Source: Methanobrevibacter curvatus (GTDB lineage: Archaea; Methanobacteriota; Methanobacteria; Methanobacteriales; Methanobacteriaceae). From it: 35,659 bases of DNA. The notes beneath the pieces are model-generated. The model saw nothing but the letters and a program-made list of their open reading frames with translations. It ran no database searches and was not told the DNA's origin. Positions 8,724 through 17,062 of this stretch are shown here, piece after piece (within the stretch, counting starts at the first letter, position 1; each line of letters begins with the position of its first letter). Location of the stretch: the NCBI RefSeq assembly GCF_001639295.1, contig NZ_LWMV01000032.1, positions 1 to 35,659 on the forward strand, in the 5' to 3' direction. The position numbers and the translations under genes are program-made.

Positions 8724-9704
8724 ATGGACTTATCCATAATAATTGTTAATTATCGAACATATAAACTAAGCAAAGAAACAATTTTATCTGTTTTTGAAAA
8801 TAAGCCATTAATTGACTATGAAATTATTTTAGTAGATAATAATTCTAATGACAAGAGTATAGAAAAGTTAGAAGATGATTTTAAGAAAGAAATTGTAGAT
8901 AAAACCTTAAAAATCATTAAATTAAATGCAAATAAAGGATTTGCTTATGGAAACAACAAAGGAATTAAAATAGCTTCAGGAGATTATATTCTTCTATTAA
9001 ATTCTGATACAATTGTTAAAAAAGATACACTAGACTCAACCATCCAATACATGAAGAATCATGGAGGCATTGGTGCCTTAGGATGTAAAATTCTCCTTCC
9101 AAATGGAGAACTTGATAAAGCTGCAAGAAGAAATTTTCCAACACCTCAAAATGCTTTTAACAAATTCTTTGGATTTTTAAATTTATCTAAAATAAAAAAG
9201 AAGAATAATAAAAATAAAAAGGAGAATAAAAAGGATAATGAAAAAAATGATAAAAGCAAAAAGGATAATGAAAATAAAAAGAACAACAATAAAAAAATAA
9301 ACAATTATAACATTGCAGATTTAGATGAAAACGAAATATACGAAGTTGATAGTATAGTTGGAGCATTTATGCTAGTAAATAGAAAAACTATCAATAAAAT
9401 AGGTCTTTTAGATGAAGATTTTTTTATGTATGGTGAAGACATTGATTGGTGTTATAGAATAAAAGAAGGTGGATGGAAAGTTATTTACTATGGAAAAAGT
9501 GAAATAATCCATTATAAAGGTGGAAGTAGTAAAAAGCAAAGTAACAAATTAATTTATCATTTTTACAAATCAATGTATATCTTCTACAAAAAACATTATT
9601 CAAATAGCTATTCTTTTATTACAAAAATTTCTGTTTATTTAGGTATTCTAATTTTATTAATAATAAAGCTATTTTTAAATATTTTTAAGAAAAAAACATC
9701 ATAA
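8724..9704 (+). CDS. Family 2 glycosyltransferase, rhamnosyltransferase-like, with a Lys/Asn insertion
   Basis: The 326-residue product has a GT-A fold. It starts LSIIIVNYRTYKL; DNNS lies at 38-41; the metal-binding LLNSD ends at D95; and EDIDWCYRIKEGGWKV (238-253) is the acceptor-side ED motif of dTDP-rhamnosyltransferase-like enzymes. Residues ~156-196 are an almost pure Lys/Asn/Glu/Asp insertion within the fold. A hydrophobic stretch near 303-320 may tether it to the membrane. It probably transfers a sugar to a surface polysaccharide or glycan precursor; donor and acceptor cannot be read from sequence. GTGAT precedes the ATG. The flippase at 13426 could act in the same export route (inference). 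Confidence 0.85.
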   Translation: MDLSIIIVNYRTYKLSKETILSVFENKPLIDYEIILVDNNSNDKSIEKLEDDFKKEIVDKTLKIIKLNANKGFAYGNNKGIKIASGDYILLLNSDTIVKKDTLDSTIQYMKNHGGIGALGCKILLPNGELDKAARRNFPTPQNAFNKFFGFLNLSKIKKKNNKNKKENKKDNEKNDKSKKDNENKKNNNKKINNYNIADLDENEIYEVDSIVGAFMLVNRKTINKIGLLDEDFFMYGEDIDWCYRIKEGGWKVIYYGKSEIIHYKGGSSKKQSNKLIYHFYKSMYIFYKKHYSNSYSFITKISVYLGILILLIIKLFLNIFKKKTS

Positions 9705-10007
9705 ATATTATTTTTAATAATTTTAAACTTTTAATACTTTTATATACCTTTAAACTTTTTTATTTTAATTAAAAAAAGATAAAAAGATAAAAAAAAATAA
9801 ATAAAAAAGAAATTTTTTTAAAAAAGTGATTAAAATTTAAGCCATTTAGTAAAGAAATAGATAAAATTTAAGAAATTTAATTAAAAAAAGATTAAAATTT
9901 AATTAATCTAGTTAAATTTAGTTAATTTAGTTAAAAAATGTATTTAAAAATAATTTTTATTTTTAAAGAATATATAAGTATTTAAATGATAAAATAAAAT
10001 CATAAAG

Positions 10008-10058
10008 TGTATAGTGAAACTGATTAACAGCGAAATTTAAATATTAAAATACTATACA
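10008..10058 (+). promoter_or_regulatory. Inverted repeat in the leader of the Cas4-like gene
   Basis: TGTATAGT (10008-10015) and ACTATACA (10051-10058) are perfect 8-bp complements, 35 bases apart, ending 20 bases before the ATG. A TATA-like AATATATAA near 9969 would place the repeat in the transcript. It could be a leader hairpin or two halves of a regulator site. Confidence 0.4.
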
Positions 10059-10078
10059 AAAACAAAACGAGGGATAAA

Positions 10079-10909
10079 ATGATAAGTTTATCATCAATAC
10101 AAGAATATATGTTTTGTCCATTAAAATTATTCCTTAGAAACAATGTAGATAATAATCAAGAGGATAGTATATTAATAAACAAAACAATAAAACGAATAAG
10201 GATAGATATACAAGATTTACTCCATAGAAACATAAGAGGATTAAAAAAAGAAATGGATGTAGAAGAAATAAAAGAATATTTAAGTAGAAACATTAAAGAC
10301 ACTACTATTGAAAGCTTGAATATATTAAAAGAACGAAGTGATGTGTTAGAATCAGAATACAAAGAAATAAAAGATGATTTAATGAATGATATATCATTTA
10401 GCGTTGATTTACTTTCAGTGCAAGTTAAAAATGCAATGAAAAACCTTGAAGAAGACGGAAGCGAAATAAGTGAAATGTTTTTCCCAACAGCCCTATACAA
10501 CTATTTAATTAAGGATAATGGCTTGGAAGTCATTGGTTCTTGTGATAAAATAGAGATTGTTGAAGGTAGGTATATTCCAATAGACATTAAAAATAGTATT
10601 CCACCTGTGCAAGGAGTTTGGGATGGAGATGCCATTAAATTGGTTGCAAATGCAATGTTGATTGAGCAAGAATTTGATACTGAAGTGTTTGTAGGATATA
10701 TAGATTATTTAAAACTTGGTCAAAAAAGACAAGTAATTATGGATAGTAAACTTAGAAAATCTCTTTTTAAAGTACTTCATCAAGTTAAAGAAATATTATA
10801 TGAAGGCATTGCTCCTGAAATAAAGTCAACACCAGGAAAATGTAGTAAATGCGAATACTATGATATTTGCCAAGGAGATGATGACACTTTTAGAGAAATT
10901 TCAAATTAA
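10079..10909 (+). CDS. Stand-alone Cas4-like PD-(D/E)XK nuclease with iron-sulfur cysteines
   Basis: The 276-residue product has the Cas4 layout. C13 sits in the N-terminal YMFCPLKLFLR; D156 is in GSCDKIE; the catalytic DIK is at 169-171 (IPIDIKNS); and C255, C258 and C264 (KCSKCEYYDIC) complete a four-cysteine [4Fe-4S] site. A charged helical segment of ~80 residues (about 35-130) lies between the first cysteine and the nuclease core, and the usual QxxxY motif is not obvious. Cas4 proteins trim DNA ends, but there is no CRISPR array or other cas gene in the window, so this is one of the solitary Cas4-family nucleases of archaea, probably in repair. GAGGGATAAAATG gives a strong start. A tandem hairpin array follows it. 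Confidence 0.82.
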   Translation: MISLSSIQEYMFCPLKLFLRNNVDNNQEDSILINKTIKRIRIDIQDLLHRNIRGLKKEMDVEEIKEYLSRNIKDTTIESLNILKERSDVLESEYKEIKDDLMNDISFSVDLLSVQVKNAMKNLEEDGSEISEMFFPTALYNYLIKDNGLEVIGSCDKIEIVEGRYIPIDIKNSIPPVQGVWDGDAIKLVANAMLIEQEFDTEVFVGYIDYLKLGQKRQVIMDSKLRKSLFKVLHQVKEILYEGIAPEIKSTPGKCSKCEYYDICQGDDDTFREISN

Positions 10910-10943
10910 TAAAAGCACTACTTGTAACATAAAATGCTTTATT

Positions 10944-11069
10944 TTTTAAATAGCTTTTGATCAAACTTTTTCTAAAAGTTTGTTTTAAATAGCTTTTGAT
11001 CAAACTTTTTCTAAAAGTTTGTTTTAAATAGCTTTTGATCAAACTTTTTCTAAAAGTTTGTTTTAAATA
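10944..11069. repeat. Three perfect tandem 39-bp repeats, each with a hairpin
   Basis: Units at 10944-10982, 10983-11021 and 11022-11060 are identical, followed by a 9-base partial unit. Each contains CAAACTTTT-TCT-AAAAGTTTG, a perfect 9-bp stem with a 3-base loop, and TTTTGATCAAA, a second small palindrome. The array lies between the convergent 3' ends of the Cas4-like gene and cofG. A duplicated bidirectional terminator is the simplest reading. There are no spacers, so it is not CRISPR. Confidence 0.85.
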
Positions 11070-11097
11070 ATTAAAGATTAGTCTATAAACTATAGTC

Positions 11098-12228
11098 TTA
11101 CTTATCTAAAGAGTTTTTTAGGTTCAATACTTTGTTTAATATCCTTTCAGACAAAAAATCTTTCTTAATATATTTGTTATAAATAGCTAAACGTTCTTGT
11201 AATTCAAACCCACTTTCTCTAGTTAAATATTCTAAATCTTCAATAGCTGGCCATTTAGCTTCAGGGTTAACATAGTCCTTAGTTAAAGGTGAAACACCCC
11301 CCCAATCATCTGCCCCACAAAATAAAAATATTTGATTTGTTTCTTGATTTAAATTAGGTGGAACTTGAATACTTAAATTGGGAAAAAGGATTTTTGCAAC
11401 AGAAACAGTTCTAATCATGTCTAAAAGAGAAGGTTCTCTAAAATTTTCCATTAAAATACCTGGTTTAGTTTTAAAATTTTGAATAATTATCTCTTGGATG
11501 TTACCATGCTTATTCTGGCATTTTTTAATATCAAGTAATGATTTAGCTATTTCTTCTTTTTTTTCTCCTATTCCTATTAATATTCCAGTGGTATATGGAA
11601 TTTTTAACTTTCCTGTATTTTTTAAAACATTTAAACGAAGTTTAGGATCCTTTCCAGGGCTATTTTCATGGGCAACTGTTTTCATCAAACGTGGAGAAGA
11701 ATTTTCCAACATCATTCCCATAGAAGCATTTACATCTTTTAAAATTTTTAAATCTTTATATGAAAGGACTCCACAGTTACTGTGAGGCAAAAGATTTGTT
11801 TTATCTAAAATATCTTCACAAATATCATAAAGATATTCTATCATATTTGAAAACCCTTGTTTTTCTAATTCTTTTTTAACAATAGTATTCTCATCTGCTT
11901 GTTCTCCAAATGTTAGTAAAGCTTCTTTACATCCGTATTTTTCAGCTATTTTTAGTGTTTCAATAACTTCATCTTTTTTTTTTAATAGAATTGCATTAGA
12001 ATCTGTAGCTTCTTTTTTAAAAGTACAATACCCACAGCTATTTCTACAAATTTCTGTTAAAGGTATAAAAACATTTTTAGAATATGTTATAATATTATTT
12101 TCTCGTTTTGAATTGGCAAAGCTCATTAATTTATTTACATCATTGTTTTTACAGTTTAATAAATTAACTAAATCTTCTTTGGAATATTTTTCATCTTCTA
12201 CTCTAAAAGTATCTTCAATATTAGTCAT
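11098..12228 (-). CDS. cofG: FO synthase subunit CofG (coenzyme F420 synthesis)
   Basis: The 376-residue radical SAM enzyme, with CofH, makes 7,8-didemethyl-8-hydroxy-5-deazariboflavin, the chromophore of F420. The cluster motif CRNSCGYCTF has C61, C65 and C68 in normal CX3CX2C spacing. Other hallmarks are LTFGEQADEN, HSNCGVLS, NASMGMMLENSSPRL, PYTTGILIGIGE and, near the end, DDWGGVSPLTKDYVNPEAKW, a strong CofG signature. Length is normal. F420 is the electron carrier used by Mtd, encoded at 20407. CofH is not in this window. The gene converges on the Cas4-like gene. Confidence 0.95.
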   Translation of the reverse strand: MTNIEDTFRVEDEKYSKEDLVNLLNCKNNDVNKLMSFANSKRENNIITYSKNVFIPLTEICRNSCGYCTFKKEATDSNAILLKKKDEVIETLKIAEKYGCKEALLTFGEQADENTIVKKELEKQGFSNMIEYLYDICEDILDKTNLLPHSNCGVLSYKDLKILKDVNASMGMMLENSSPRLMKTVAHENSPGKDPKLRLNVLKNTGKLKIPYTTGILIGIGEKKEEIAKSLLDIKKCQNKHGNIQEIIIQNFKTKPGILMENFREPSLLDMIRTVSVAKILFPNLSIQVPPNLNQETNQIFLFCGADDWGGVSPLTKDYVNPEAKWPAIEDLEYLTRESGFELQERLAIYNKYIKKDFLSERILNKVLNLKNSLDK

Positions 12229-12313
12229 AATACCATCATTAATAAAATAAAAAAAAATAAAATTAAGAATAAATAAGAAATGTTTGTATAACTATTTGAA
12301 AAAATAAATCTAT

Positions 12314-12325
12314 TTTTATATAAAT
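12314..12325 (-). promoter_or_regulatory. Candidate box A promoter of cofG
   Basis: ATTTATATAAAA on the minus strand lies ~90 bases before the cofG ATG and matches the archaeal TATA consensus. Confidence 0.35.
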
Positions 12326-12391
12326 AATTGCATTATATAATTAATTGTATTATATAACTAACTGTATTATATAAACAATTGTATAATAAAA
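12325..12391. repeat. 17-bp tandem repeat between divergent genes
   Basis: Four degenerate units of TAATTGTATTATATAAC (starts 12325, 12342, 12359, 12376) lie between cofG and the flavoprotein gene. Further right, GATTTTAATAAATATAA occurs twice (near 12393 and 12430). The gap of 313 bases holds no coding signal. Confidence 0.65.
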
Positions 12392-12541
12392 CGATTTTAA
12401 TAAATATAAATAATTGCATTAAATGAAATGATTTTAATAAATATAATATCATTTAGTAATTGAATAATTATATAATTAATGTTTTTTAAATATAAACCTA
12501 ATTAAATCCTTTTTTAAATTAAAAATATTGGAAGTGTTAAA

Positions 12542-13129
12542 TTGTTAGTTTTAGGAATATGTGGAAGTCCACGACAAGAAGCAACAGAATATGTTTTAAA
12601 AGAAGCTTTAAAGGACATAGAAAACAATGAAGTAGAAACTAAATTTATAACAGTTAGAGGAAAAGACATTAAACCATGTATTCATTGTGACTATTGTTTA
12701 GAGCATAAAGAATGTATTAACAAAGATGATATGACAGAAATATATGGTTTATTGAAAAAATCTGATGGAATTATAATAGCTTCCCCAATACAAAGTGGAG
12801 GAATAAGTGCTCAAATAAAAGCTATTATGGATCGTTGCAGAGCTCTTTACTCAATTGATTTAGATATTTTAAGAGGAAAAATTGGAATGTCAATAGCTAT
12901 TGGTGGAGATAGATCTGGAGGTCAAGAATTAGCTATTCAAGAAATAAATACATTTTATTTGCTTAGTGGAATAATTCCTATAAGTGGTGGCTCATTTGGT
13001 GCCAATTTAGGTCCTTGTTTTTGGTCACAAGATAGTGTTGAAGGTGTAAAATCAGATGAATATGGCTTTAACTCATTAAAAATGACATTAAAACATTTTA
13101 AAAATGCTTTAAATGAATACATCAAATAA
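12542..13129 (+). CDS. Iron-sulfur flavoprotein (Isf-type, flavodoxin fold)
   Basis: The 195-residue product has a flavodoxin-like FMN site (GICGSPRQEATEYVL, ~5-19; IIIASPIQSGGISAQIKAIM, ~77-96). The compact cysteine motif C46, C49, C52, C58 (CIHCDYCLEHKEC) has the CX2CX2CX5C spacing of the [4Fe-4S]-binding site in methanogen Isf proteins. Such proteins pass electrons from ferredoxin to oxygen-detoxifying or other acceptors. The start codon is TTG; GGAAGTG lies five bases before it, which supports this choice. A perfect palindrome directly follows the stop. Confidence 0.88.
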   Translation: MLVLGICGSPRQEATEYVLKEALKDIENNEVETKFITVRGKDIKPCIHCDYCLEHKECINKDDMTEIYGLLKKSDGIIIASPIQSGGISAQIKAIMDRCRALYSIDLDILRGKIGMSIAIGGDRSGGQELAIQEINTFYLLSGIIPISGGSFGANLGPCFWSQDSVEGVKSDEYGFNSLKMTLKHFKNALNEYIK

Positions 13130-13130
13130 A

Positions 13131-13146
13131 AAGAGTTATAACTCTT
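13131..13146 (+). terminator. Palindrome just after the flavoprotein stop
   Basis: AAGAGTTATAACTCTT is a perfect 16-base palindrome starting two bases after the stop, followed by T-rich sequence (GATTTATCATTTTT). A terminator is likely. Confidence 0.5.
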
Positions 13147-13425
13147 GATTTATCATTTTTATCATTTATTTTATAATATTTGTTTAAAAATTGTTAATAT
13201 TAATCTAAATAATTTAATTATTTATGAAAAATTTTAAAAACAATTAAAATAAATTAAATAAATAAGAAACTAAATAAAATTGAGAAACTAAAATAAAATT
13301 AATAATCAAATAATTTAAGATAAGTAAAATAAAATTAAAAAGTAAATAATTTAAGAAACTAAAAAAAAATAACAGAAAAAAATAATTATAAATAAAATAT
13401 TAATAATATAATAAATGGTGCATAA

Positions 13426-14985
13426 ATGAGCTCTAAAATAGCTAAAGGAGGAATAATAATTGTTATAGGTAATGCCATCTTTCGTGTAGGTGGATATATC
13501 TATCGATTTATTATGGCAGGATTATTAGGGCCAGCATCTTACGGAATTTTAACAACAACCCTTCAATTTCAAGGAATATTTCAAGTTTTAGCTGCAGGAG
13601 GTATTCCACCAGCAATAGCTAAATATATAGCTGAATACACTGCATTAGATGAAAATGCTTTAGCTCGCCAGACAGTCTACACATCTTTAAAAATAATGGG
13701 CATTTTAGGTATTTTATCGGGAATAATAATTGTTTTTATTGTTGCACCTTGGCTTGCACTTGATTTCTTCAATAAACCTGAAGCATTACTGCCACTTCAA
13801 GCAGTAGGACTTATTACACCCTTTAGTGCTATTGTAGGAGGATTTAGAGGTTCTTTTCAAGGTGCATATAAAATGGAATACATACTTTATACTAGAGGTG
13901 TAGAACAATCTTGTATGATTCTTTTTGCAACAGCATTAGTTATTCTTGGTTTTTCTGTTTTTGGTGCGGTTATAGGTTCAGCTGGAGCATTTGTAGCATC
14001 TACAATAATGTCAATATTTATATTTCAAAAATATATGGTAAAAATTATTCCACAACCAGTTGAAGGGCTTAGATTTTCATTAAAAGAAGAATTAAACCTT
14101 GCAAAGAAAATTATTACTTTCTCTATCCCTGTAATTATCACTGCACTTGCTGAAATGGGGATTTTTGCAATTTCCACATTTATTTTAGCAAAATTCCTTG
14201 ATTCTCGATTTGTAGGATATTTTGGTGCATCAGATCCTATTTCACGTTTACCACTTATTATTTCCTCTTCAATTGCAACTGTTATTTTACCTGCTGTTGC
14301 AGCATCATTTGCTAAAAAAAATCAAAAACAACTGGAAAAATATGTGTCTCAAAGCTATAGATATTCTTTATTCATTATCATTCCAATGTGTATTGGGTTG
14401 GCTTTATTTGCAAAGCCAATTATGGAGTTAGTCTACTTTACAAATTTAGAGTACACAGCTGGTGCAGGTGCTCTTGCAGTCTTATCAATTGGAATGGGTT
14501 TTTATTCATTATTTGCAGTTTCTACAGGAATAATTCAAGGAATAGGAAATCCAAGAATTCCAATGTATTGTTTAGCTGGAGGAGCTTTTTTAACGTTCGT
14601 TTTAAACTGGATAATGGTTCCTATATATGGAATTGTAGGTGCATCAACTGCTACAACAATAGCTTGTTTCTGTTTAATGCTACCAATGGTTTATTTATCA
14701 TTTAAGCAAACAAAATCAAAGTTTCCAATGAAATTTATTGTTAAAACATTAATTTCAGCTCTTTTAATGGGAATAATAATCATTATTCTACCAAAAACTG
14801 TTTTAGGGTTAATCACAGGAATTATAATCTGTCCAATAGCTTACTTAATATTTTTAGTTTTAACAAAAACCTTTTCATTAGAGGATTTAGATGCAATTAT
14901 ATTTTATACTAAAAAATTTGGTCCAATAAATAAATTAGTCAAAAAAATCGTGAATTTAATCAAAAAAGTATATGATAAATACTAA
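13426..14985 (+). CDS. Polysaccharide/lipid-linked oligosaccharide flippase, MOP (Wzx/SpoVB-like) family
   Basis: The 519-residue integral membrane protein has about 14 hydrophobic helices spread over its length. The N-terminus (KGGIIIVIGNAIFRVGGYIY), GPASYGILTTTLQFQGIF, GGIPPAIAKYIAEY, and the internal repeat start ASDPISRLPLIISSSI with ILPAVAASFA are characteristic of the SpoVB/MurJ-like polysaccharide transporter branch of the MOP superfamily. Such proteins move lipid-linked sugars across the membrane. In Methanobacteriales a plausible cargo is a pseudomurein or surface glycan precursor, but that is inference. GGTGC lies before the ATG. It may work with the glycosyltransferase at 8724, though the two are not an operon. 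Confidence 0.88.
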   Translation: MSSKIAKGGIIIVIGNAIFRVGGYIYRFIMAGLLGPASYGILTTTLQFQGIFQVLAAGGIPPAIAKYIAEYTALDENALARQTVYTSLKIMGILGILSGIIIVFIVAPWLALDFFNKPEALLPLQAVGLITPFSAIVGGFRGSFQGAYKMEYILYTRGVEQSCMILFATALVILGFSVFGAVIGSAGAFVASTIMSIFIFQKYMVKIIPQPVEGLRFSLKEELNLAKKIITFSIPVIITALAEMGIFAISTFILAKFLDSRFVGYFGASDPISRLPLIISSSIATVILPAVAASFAKKNQKQLEKYVSQSYRYSLFIIIPMCIGLALFAKPIMELVYFTNLEYTAGAGALAVLSIGMGFYSLFAVSTGIIQGIGNPRIPMYCLAGGAFLTFVLNWIMVPIYGIVGASTATTIACFCLMLPMVYLSFKQTKSKFPMKFIVKTLISALLMGIIIIILPKTVLGLITGIIICPIAYLIFLVLTKTFSLEDLDAIIFYTKKFGPINKLVKKIVNLIKKVYDKY

Positions 14986-15058
14986 GATTTAAATAAAAAA
15001 TAAATACTAAAAGAAAAATATAGAGAATATAAATAACATTCTGAAAATATAATTTATT

Positions 15059-15073
15059 GGAGGGATTGACATA
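15059..15073 (+). promoter_or_regulatory. Strong ribosome binding site pointing at an ATA codon
   Basis: GGAGGG at 15059-15064 is followed six bases later by ATA (15071), which is in frame with the ModE-type gene. The nearest standard in-frame start, GTG 15110, is 45 bases from this site. Confidence 0.5.
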
Positions 15074-15109
15074 ACAGATAAAGAAGGAGCAAAAGACAAT
15101 TTATTTTAT

Positions 15110-15808
15110 GTGGATGCAGAAGGAGCATATAAAATCAATATAAACAATAAAGTATATGTTATTGATAAAAAAAAGTATGAAATAATTAACAAAATAAATA
15201 TCTTAGGGTCTATTTCTTGTGCTGCTAAATCTAGTGGAGTTTCATATAGAACGGCTTTAAACTACATTGAAAAAATTGAAAATGAGTTAGATATTAAGTT
15301 AGTTAAGACAAAAAAAGGTGGAAAAGGTGGTGGAGGAAGTACTGAACTTAGTAGAGAAGGAAAAACCATCTTAAAAAAATGTAAAATCATTAGTGCTGTA
15401 ATGGAATTAAGTAGTGGAATTAATGAAATTAAAACAACTATAAGTTCCATTGATGAAGAAAAAAAAATCATGACTTTAGAAAAAAATGATTTTAAAATAT
15501 TTTTACCACTAAATGAGAACTATAATGTTGGAGATGAAATATTAGCTCTTATAAAATATGATAACATATTTATATTACTAAATAAATGTGAAATTAGTGT
15601 TAGAAATATTTTTAAAGGTGAAATTGTAGAAATGAGAGTTAAGAATGAAATGTTTAGAATCTCTGTAGACATTGGGTCATTTGTGCTTAGATGTGATATT
15701 ACAAAACCTGCCTCTGAGGAATTAGGATTATCTTTAGGAAAAAATGTTTATATTGGATTTAAAGCAACTTCAATAGCTACATTAAAAGAAAATAGAATAA
15801 ATAAATAA
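15110..15808 (+). CDS. ModE-type molybdate/tungstate-responsive regulator with tandem Mop domains
   Basis: At least 232 residues. Residues ~30-60 are a LysR-like winged helix (GSISCAAKSSGVSYRTALNY), followed by a glycine-rich KKGGKGGGGST wing. The C-terminal half carries two molbindin/Mop domains: EIKTTISSIDEEKKIMTLE to NIFILLN, and SVRNIFKGEIVEMR to GFKATSIATLKE. ModE proteins bind molybdate or tungstate and control uptake and molybdoenzyme genes; methanogens need these metals for formylmethanofuran dehydrogenase. The given start is GTG 15110, but the good ribosome site is 45 bases upstream and the frame is open there, so translation may begin at ATA 15071, adding 13 residues (ITDKEGAKDNLFY). 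A transporter is not adjacent. Confidence 0.87.
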   Translation: MDAEGAYKININNKVYVIDKKKYEIINKINILGSISCAAKSSGVSYRTALNYIEKIENELDIKLVKTKKGGKGGGGSTELSREGKTILKKCKIISAVMELSSGINEIKTTISSIDEEKKIMTLEKNDFKIFLPLNENYNVGDEILALIKYDNIFILLNKCEISVRNIFKGEIVEMRVKNEMFRISVDIGSFVLRCDITKPASEELGLSLGKNVYIGFKATSIATLKENRINK

Positions 15809-16007
15809 ATAAGTAAAATTGATTAAACAAATAAAACTAATAAAATAATTAAAAAAAGTAAAAAAATAAAACTAATAAAATTAATAAAATAATTAAAAAA
15901 AATAAAAAAATAAAACTAATAAAAAAAATAAAATTTTCAATTTATAAAAATAAAAAACAATTTATAGAAATATTAAAAAAAGCTAAATTTTTAAAGGTTG
16001 TGCTATT

Positions 16008-16244
16008 ATTTTAAGAATTTTTGTAGATGAGGAAAAATGTACTGGTTGTGGAGAATGTAAAGACATATGCCCAAAAGGTGAACTTATTTGGAGAATAAAT
16101 GGAAAAGCCAGAGCAAAAAATCTTAAATACTGTCATGTATGTACTATTTGTGCATCTAAATGTCCAGAAGGAGCAATTCTTGTAGATAGAGATGCCCCAA
16201 ATGATGAAGTAGCTATTGAACAAAATAGAATTAGCATTGATTGA
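16008..16244 (+). CDS. 2[4Fe-4S] ferredoxin, apparently with an ATT start
   Basis: A ~79-residue frame, easily missed because it has no ATG, GTG or TTG start. It encodes two full cluster motifs, CTGCGECKDICP and CHVCTICASKCP (each CX2CX2CX3CP), with the expected GELIWRI and EGAILVD flanks. An in-frame stop at 15984 bounds it upstream. GGTTGTG at 15996-16002 suggests initiation at ATT 16008 (or ATT 16005), giving ILRIFVDEEKCTGCGEC. It would be a small soluble electron carrier. It lies between the ModE-type regulator and hisB with ~200-base gaps, so an operon is not evident. The alternative explanation is a mutated ATG or a base error. Confidence 0.85.
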   Translation: MLRIFVDEEKCTGCGECKDICPKGELIWRINGKARAKNLKYCHVCTICASKCPEGAILVDRDAPNDEVAIEQNRISID

Positions 16245-16412
16245 GAATTTTATATTATTGATAAAAATAAATACAAAAAAATAAATTAAAATAAAATTAA
16301 AATAAAATTAATAAAACAAATTAAATATTATTAAAAAATAATTAAAAAATAGTTAAAAATAATTAAAAATATGAAAAATAAAATTGTGAAAATTTGAAAA
16401 AGAGATGATAAA

Positions 16413-16991
16413 ATGGCAAGAATATCTAAAAAAAGTAGAAAAACATCAGAAACAGATATAAAAATTGACTTAAACTTAGATGGAGAAGGAAAATATAATA
16501 TTAATACTGGAATAAACTTCTTTAATCATATGCTTGAATCATTTTCAAAACATAGTTTATTTGACTTAGAAATAATAGCTAAAGGAGATACAGAAATAGA
16601 TGATCACCACACTATTGAAGATATTGGAATAATATTAGGGGAAGCTTTTTACGAAGCAATTGGAGATAAAAAAGGAATAAAAAGAATGTCTCATGCAATT
16701 ATACCAATGGATGATTCACTTGCAACTGTAGCCATTGATATAGGTGGTAGAAGCTATTCAAACATCTCAATTGACTTTAATAGCTATAAAATAGGAGATA
16801 TGACAAGTGAAGTAGTTCCACATTTCTTTGAATCATTTTCATCAACTGCTAAAGTCAACATTAATGCTAAAGTTGAAGGAAACAATGATCATCATAAAGT
16901 TGAAGCTCTTTTTAAAGGATTTGCAAAAGCATTAAAAGAAGCCGTTTATATTGAACACAATAAAATTCCTAGTACAAAGGGAGTACTTTAA
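16413..16991 (+). CDS. hisB: Imidazoleglycerol-phosphate dehydratase
   Basis: The 192-residue product converts imidazole glycerol phosphate to imidazole acetol phosphate in histidine synthesis. The fold is a duplicated half with two metal-binding HHxxE motifs: [10 protein letters not shown] (H65, H66, E69) and [10 protein letters not shown] (H160, H161, E164). [18 protein letters not shown] and [16 protein letters not shown] are further signatures. Length is that of monofunctional archaeal HisB, without a phosphatase domain. GATGAT lies just before the ATG. It is encoded apart from hisE (1935). Confidence 0.96.
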   Translation: MARISKKSRKTSETDIKIDLNLDGEGKYNINTGINFFNHMLESFSKHSLFDLEIIAKGDTEIDDHHTIEDIGIILGEAFYEAIGDKKGIKRMSHAIIPMDDSLATVAIDIGGRSYSNISIDFNSYKIGDMTSEVVPHFFESFSSTAKVNINAKVEGNNDHHKVEALFKGFAKALKEAVYIEHNKIPSTKGVL

Positions 16992-17062
16992 AAAAAAATC
17001 TATTTACTGTTTATATATTTATATTATTCCATCTACTATTATTCCATCTATATTCTCATCTA

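Noticed and set aside
10944-11069. A CRISPR array next to the Cas4-like gene
   Set aside because: The 39-bp units abut directly with no variable spacers and form terminator-like hairpins.
14222-14705. Open frames inside the flippase gene
   Set aside because: They are out-of-frame readings of a well-supported membrane protein gene.
16011-16223. Minus-strand 70-codon open frame
   Set aside because: It is the antisense of the ferredoxin gene, whose two cluster motifs are unmistakable.
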